A DNA stretch of 9,914 nt from Chloroflexota bacterium. Lineage in GTDB: Bacteria > Chloroflexota > Anaerolineae > Promineifilales > Promineifilaceae. Position 1 is the stretch's first letter; every line of letters starts with the position of its first letter. Where the stretch lies: NCBI GenBank assembly GCA_024223125.1, contig JAAEOP010001108.1, positions 1 through 9,914 on the forward strand. The letters run 5' to 3'. The notes under the pieces are model-generated. The model was not told the DNA's origin and did not search any database. It saw only the letters and a list, made by a program, of their open reading frames with translations. The translations under genes and the position numbers were made by a program. This document shows positions 6,757 to 9,914 of this stretch, in pieces.

Positions 6757-8016
6757 ATGCAGTGGAAAAAAGCAGCTTTATTATCCATGTTTTTTGTTGT
6801 CCTTATGGCTGGTGTGTGGGCGCGCCCCGCGCAGGCAACAGATTTTCGCAGCGGGGAAACCGTTGTCATTGGCCCAGAAGAAGTGATTGACGATGACCTC
6901 TTTATCACCGGCAACAAAGTGATTATCGATGGCACAGTCAACGGCGACTTAATCGCCTCTGGCGCAGAGATAGAGATGAATGGGGAAGTTGGCGGCAGCC
7001 TGGTGTTAGGCGGGACTACTTTATTGGTGGATGGCGTCGTTAAGGGCAGTGTATACAGTGGTGGCTATTCACTGACATTGGGACCAAATGCTGACATCGG
7101 GCGCAATGTTTACTTTGGCGGGTTTAGCCTTATTGCCAAAGAGGGTAGTCAGGTTGGGCGCGGCGTTTACAGCGGCAGCTACCAGACAATCTTAGATGGC
7201 GCTGTAGCCACAGATGTATCGTATGGTGGTGGCGCGCTGGAAGTCAACGGGACGGTTGGCGGCGATATTAGCGGCACGGTACAGGAAGCTGACGGCCTAA
7301 CGCCAATCATGCCCCCATTCCCAGGCATACCGGCCATTACACCTATTGCCCCCGGTTTTCGTCAGGGAGAACGGGCTGATATTGGCGGCGATATTAATGT
7401 GGAAGAAACGGCCGATAGCAGCAGTTCAGTATCTTCCGGAATCAGTGTGACAAGGACATTATTGGCTCGTCTCGGTGAGTTTATTGCTTTATTGATTATT
7501 GGCGGCTTGCTGCTGCGTCTGCTGCCCGGTCACCTGCAAGAAGTAGGGGATGTGGCCCAGGAACGGCCGTTGCCCAGCGCCGGTCGTGGTTGTCTCATTT
7601 CGATGGCTTCTATTGCTGTGTTCATCGCTGCCAGCATCATACTCTTTATCTTGACCGTCATCGCCGGTCTGGTTACATTTGGCAGCCTGAGCGAACCGGT
7701 GACGGTGTTGGGTGGGGCGACTTTGTTTTTTGTCACGGCCGTGTTCTGGTTTATCTTTGCCTTCATTACCAAAATCGTGGTCAGTTTTGTCGTCGGGCGG
7801 CTTATTCTCGGCCGTGCCGCGCCAGACATGGAAGCTGGTTTGAAACGGGATTTCATCGCTTTACTCATCGGCGCGCTGCTTTATGAAATAGTGCGGGCCA
7901 TCCCTCTGGGCATTGGCTGGCTGATTGGCTTTGCCGTGACAATGGTCGGATTAGGCGCCATCTACCTATTCATTTCCGCCCAGCGCAGCGGCAAACTGCT
8001 CAAAACAGCCGCCTGA
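6757..8016 (+). CDS. Exported bactofilin-like (polymer-forming) beta-helix membrane protein
   Basis: The 419-residue product starts with a signal peptide, likely cut after AQA at 25-27. Residues ~35-175 are short Gly-rich repeats of the kind DGTVNGDLIASGAEI and NGEVGGSLVLGG, the pattern of bactofilin/DUF583 right-handed beta-helices that stack and polymerise. A Pro-rich and Ser-rich linker (~180-230) leads to a membrane part with hydrophobic segments near 240-257, 280-308, 316-347 and 364-406. Cytoplasmic bactofilins have no signal peptide or membrane domain. Here the helix domain should lie outside the membrane, so the role is probably in envelope structure or sensing rather than cytoskeletal. 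The start is set by AGGAGG 7 nt upstream. It seems to be a single-gene unit; its specific function is unknown. Confidence 0.8.
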   Translation: MQWKKAALLSMFFVVLMAGVWARPAQATDFRSGETVVIGPEEVIDDDLFITGNKVIIDGTVNGDLIASGAEIEMNGEVGGSLVLGGTTLLVDGVVKGSVYSGGYSLTLGPNADIGRNVYFGGFSLIAKEGSQVGRGVYSGSYQTILDGAVATDVSYGGGALEVNGTVGGDISGTVQEADGLTPIMPPFPGIPAITPIAPGFRQGERADIGGDINVEETADSSSSVSSGISVTRTLLARLGEFIALLIIGGLLLRLLPGHLQEVGDVAQERPLPSAGRGCLISMASIAVFIAASIILFILTVIAGLVTFGSLSEPVTVLGGATLFFVTAVFWFIFAFITKIVVSFVVGRLILGRAAPDMEAGLKRDFIALLIGALLYEIVRAIPLGIGWLIGFAVTMVGLGAIYLFISAQRSGKLLKTAA

Positions 8017-8029
8017 TTTGTGTAATTAA

Positions 8030-8080
8030 GAGATTGGAGATTGGGAGATTGGAGATTGTCCCTCATACAATCTCCCAATC
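8030..8080. repeat. Tandem plus inverted GAGATTGG word repeat (hairpin)
   Basis: A 15-nt unit GAGATTGGAGATTGG is present twice in tandem (8030-8044 and 8045-8059, last base differing). The second copy pairs with ACAATCTCCCAATC (8067-8080) across a 7-nt loop, giving about 13 bp with one bulge. It follows the stop of the membrane protein by 14 nt. A C-rich rather than T-rich tail follows, so it is not a classical terminator. It immediately precedes the promoter of the TIR gene. Confidence 0.65.
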
Positions 8081-8087
8081 CCCCTCC

Positions 8088-8115
8088 TTGACAATATCCA
8101 TTTCGCCTGTATATT
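8088..8115 (+). promoter_or_regulatory. Sigma-70-type promoter of the TIR gene
   Basis: TTGACA (8088-8093), 16 nt and TATATT (8110-8115, 5 of 6 to TATAAT) make the best promoter match in the window. AGGAGG at 8130-8135 follows, 9 nt before ATG 8145. The predicted start site near 8122 gives a leader of only about 20-25 nt. Confidence 0.7.
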
Positions 8116-8144
8116 GCGGTTATGTCACCAGGAGGAATAGATAG

Positions 8145-9041
8145 ATGTCAAATTACCGTTTACTCTTCAAAGAACTAAAAGACAATTTCAACCAAACTGA
8201 ACTGGAAGCGTTAGCCTTTGAGATAGGTTACGGGCCAGGAGATGTATTTTCCCAGCCGGGAAACCTGAACCGTATGTCGCAAGATTTACAAGAGTTTTCC
8301 CGACGGCGCGGCCTGGAACAAGAATTGCTTCAAGCTGTGCATGAGGCTCGTTCCTTTCTCGATCTGACCCCTTACGGCGGCCCAGCGCCAGCCCCCGAAA
8401 AACCAAAAGCAACAAAACCAGTCAAACAGCAGCAACCCAAAACTCAAGCTGACACTCTGTCCCAGAAAAAGGTTTTTATTTCCTATAAATGGAATGATCC
8501 CAGCGAGGATTTGGTGAACGATTTAGTCCCGGCTTTGGAAGAAAAGGGGATCGAGATTATCCGGGATAAGGAAGACCTGGGCTTTAAAGGATTGATCAAA
8601 GAGTTTATGCAGGAAATCGGCCGTGGCGAAACGATTATTTTGGTTATTAGTGATGGCTATTTGCACTCGGAGAACTGTATGTATGAGTTGGTGCAAATAT
8701 ATGAGCAGTCAAAATACAGTGGCGAAGCCTTTTATGATCGCGTCATGCCGGTGGTGCTGCCAGACGCCCAAATATATGATCCCTTAGACCGTCTGGATTA
8801 TCTGGATTACTGGTCAGAAAAACAAGAAAAGCTAGTGGAACGGACGCGGCGAGCCAAAGGGTTGCAAAACATGCAAAGCATCAACGAAGCCATCAACTTG
8901 TATGACCAGATTCGAGACACGATAGATCATTTAATGGATATGTTGGGCAATATGAACACCTTAACAGCTAGAATGCACCGGGATTCCGGCTTCCAGGAAT
9001 TATTCGACGCCATTCACCAGCGATTAACGGGGCAAACATAA
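8145..9041 (+). CDS. TIR-domain effector with N-terminal death-like/effector-associated domain
   Basis: The 298-residue protein has three parts. Residues ~1-72 are a small helical domain (ELEALAFEIGYG at 19-30, then LQEFSRRRGLEQELLQAV), resembling the bacterial death-like/effector-associated domains that join conflict-system proteins. Residues ~78-105 are a Pro/Lys/Gln linker. From 108 runs a TIR domain: KKVFISYKWND (strand A), the loop after GIEIIRDKEDLG (135-146) and ENCMYEL (176-182), where Glu181 fits the catalytic Glu of NAD-cleaving TIRs. A helical tail ends at 298. Family knowledge suggests an NADase acting when the N-terminal domain is engaged by a partner. No partner with the same N-terminal domain is in the window. 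Its own strong promoter suggests steady expression. Trigger and activity are inferred, not shown. Confidence 0.82.
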   Translation: MSNYRLLFKELKDNFNQTELEALAFEIGYGPGDVFSQPGNLNRMSQDLQEFSRRRGLEQELLQAVHEARSFLDLTPYGGPAPAPEKPKATKPVKQQQPKTQADTLSQKKVFISYKWNDPSEDLVNDLVPALEEKGIEIIRDKEDLGFKGLIKEFMQEIGRGETIILVISDGYLHSENCMYELVQIYEQSKYSGEAFYDRVMPVVLPDAQIYDPLDRLDYLDYWSEKQEKLVERTRRAKGLQNMQSINEAINLYDQIRDTIDHLMDMLGNMNTLTARMHRDSGFQELFDAIHQRLTGQT

Positions 9042-9088
9042 ACTTTGTTAACTCATCAGCTTACTTTTTAGGGTAGGGCAAAATGAGA

Positions 9089-9117
9089 TTGATTTGTAAG
9101 GATCTGGAACATAACAT
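9089..9117 (+). promoter_or_regulatory. Candidate promoter of the HEPN/MNT pair
   Basis: TTGATT (9089-9094), 17 nt and TAACAT (9112-9117) give four of six matches at each box. It lies 73 nt before ATG 9190. A GGTGA at 9178-9182, 7 nt before the ATG, is the likely ribosome site. No terminator is visible after the TIR gene, so read-through is also possible. Confidence 0.35.
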
Positions 9118-9189
9118 TAAAAGAGAAGAGAGGTCTTTAAACCAGCAGTATTTTTGTGATTTATATCCGCTAAATACGGTGACATATAT

Positions 9190-9567
9190 ATGGACAGTAA
9201 ATATGAAGAATGGCTAAGGCAAGCTGATTATGATATGGAAACGGCCGATATAATGTTTAACAGTGGTCGCTATTTCTATGCTGTATTTATGTGCCATCTA
9301 TCCATCGAAAAAGCATTGAAAGGTCTCTATTCCAAAATTCTGGATGAGATTCCACCCAAAACCCATAATCTACTTTATTTGCTGAATAAAATTGGAAAGC
9401 GACCTGAACAAGAACTAGAGAAGTTCATTACTAAATTGAATACAGCCAGTATTACCACCCGTTATCCAGACGATCTGGCAAAAATCCAGTCAGCCTATAC
9501 CGCAAAAGTGACAACAGAAATGATAGCGAACAGTAAGGAGGTGCTGCAGTGGATCAAGATACAGTGA
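9190..9567 (+). CDS. HEPN domain protein (likely toxin half of a HEPN/MNT pair)
   Basis: The 125-residue protein is nearly all helical and matches the HEPN family. It has a tryptophan-led first helix (EEWLRQADYDMETAD, 6-20), SGRYFYAVFMCHLSIEKALKGL (25-46), PPKTHNLLYLL (55-65) and TTRYPDDL (89-96). In HEPN/MNT modules this protein is often the toxic RNase. The partner gene overlaps by 19 nt and has its ribosome site inside this gene, so translation of the two is coupled. The canonical Rx4-6H motif of active HEPN RNases is not evident. The RYPD form occurs in a branch whose activity is less clear, so toxin status is an inference from gene order. Base composition is more AT-rich than in the genes to the left. 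Confidence 0.82.
   Translation: MDSKYEEWLRQADYDMETADIMFNSGRYFYAVFMCHLSIEKALKGLYSKILDEIPPKTHNLLYLLNKIGKRPEQELEKFITKLNTASITTRYPDDLAKIQSAYTAKVTTEMIANSKEVLQWIKIQ
9535..9541 (+). promoter_or_regulatory. Ribosome binding site for the MNT gene (fixes GTG start)
   Basis: AAGGAGG inside the HEPN reading frame lies 7 nt before GTG 9549. The next in-frame start (ATG 9567) is further from the site, so GTG 9549 is the likely start. Confidence 0.8.
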
Positions 9568-9863
9568 TGAGGATTATCAAACAATTCGAGAAGGCGTTAA
9601 AGTCGCTCAATATTCAGGTTGAGAAGCTTATCTTATATGGTTCTTATGCGGCCGGCACAGCCCGTGAAGACAGCGATATTGACCTCGTTGTTATTTCATC
9701 AAGTTTTGCGGACAAGGACTACTGGGAACGCATTGATATTTTAAGCGAGGCTATATACAAAGTCTTTGCCCCTATCGAGGCATCTGCATTTACACCAGAA
9801 GAATGGACGGCCGGAAAATCGTTGATTGTCGATTATGCTAGAAACGGCGTGTTAGTGAAGTAG
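9549..9863 (+). CDS. Minimal nucleotidyltransferase (MNT, likely antitoxin half)
   Basis: The 104-residue protein is a minimal Pol-beta-superfamily nucleotidyltransferase. GSYAAGTAREDSDIDL gives the motif GS-x10-DxD, with Gly31-Ser32 and Asp43/Asp45. Glu77 in APIEAS is well placed as the third metal ligand. All core catalytic residues appear present, so it should be active. In studied HEPN/MNT systems the MNT protein neutralises the toxin by adding nucleotides to it, usually on a tyrosine near the RNase motif. That target motif is not evident in this HEPN partner. It could instead modify another residue or another molecule. The GTG start and the 19-nt overlap with the HEPN gene indicate fixed-ratio expression. 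Confidence 0.85.
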   Translation: MDQDTVMRIIKQFEKALKSLNIQVEKLILYGSYAAGTAREDSDIDLVVISSSFADKDYWERIDILSEAIYKVFAPIEASAFTPEEWTAGKSLIVDYARNGVLVK

Positions 9864-9914
9864 AATGATGCAGTCGCTATTGTTGAGCCGGTCTAAACTG
9901 GCGACGTTTTTGGC
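9864..9914. other. Right-edge spacer with a fragment like the 5838-5899 stem
   Basis: No gene is seen. AAACTGGCGACGTTT (9895-9909) matches the outer stem sequence of the 5838-5899 element (as AGACTGGCGAGGTTT) at 13 of 15 positions. CGGTCTAAACT (9889-9899) also occurs at 5903-5913, just beside that element. The window ends before an opposite arm could be seen. Confidence 0.3.

Noticed and set aside
7530..7886. Open frames on both strands inside the membrane-domain region of the bactofilin-like gene
   Set aside because: Both are shadows of the real frame, which has a signal peptide, coherent membrane segments and a strong ribosome site.
8030..8080. Intrinsic terminator for the bactofilin-like gene
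   Set aside because: The hairpin is followed by a C-rich stretch and not a T-run, so it was listed as a repeat instead.

Overview
The window looks like a chromosomal segment of a Chloroflexota bacterium, probably of the Anaerolineae type. This is inferred from gene style only: a secreted lipoprotein with a long Thr-Pro linker, a large SBBP-repeat secreted protein, coenzyme F420 genes, and strong enrichment of the palindrome CGGCCG. No rRNA, tRNA, CRISPR array, integrase or transposase gene was seen.

Left part, minus strand (1-5658). A large secreted beta-propeller protein (SBBP repeats, preceded by a DUF7948-like region) runs off the left edge. A 337-base spacer with a REP-like double palindrome separates it from a compact three-gene minus-strand operon. 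In transcription order this is NADPH:F420 oxidoreductase (npdG, TTG start), F420-0:gamma-glutamyl ligase (cofE, GTG start, 3-nt gap) and a lipoprotein with a clan-A glycoside-hydrolase-like barrel, whose ATG directly abuts the cofE stop codon. The first two genes connect F420 maturation with F420 reduction. Why an envelope glycosidase shares their transcript is not obvious.

Middle part, plus strand (5659-8016). A divergent control region holds two different stem-loops and a good sigma-70-type promoter. It leads to a thioredoxin gene ending in a textbook intrinsic terminator. The next spacer holds a very short relic that resembles the first residues of an F420-dependent luciferase-like oxidoreductase, followed by a word-repetitive inverted repeat. 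Next comes an exported bactofilin-like beta-helix fused to a membrane domain.

Right part, plus strand (8030-9914). Another word-repetitive hairpin and a strong promoter precede a TIR-domain protein with an N-terminal death-like/effector-associated-type domain. It is followed by an overlapping HEPN/minimal-nucleotidyltransferase pair of toxin-antitoxin type. This reads as a small conflict or defence cluster, and it is the most likely place for an undescribed system. Its HEPN protein lacks an obvious canonical RNase motif.
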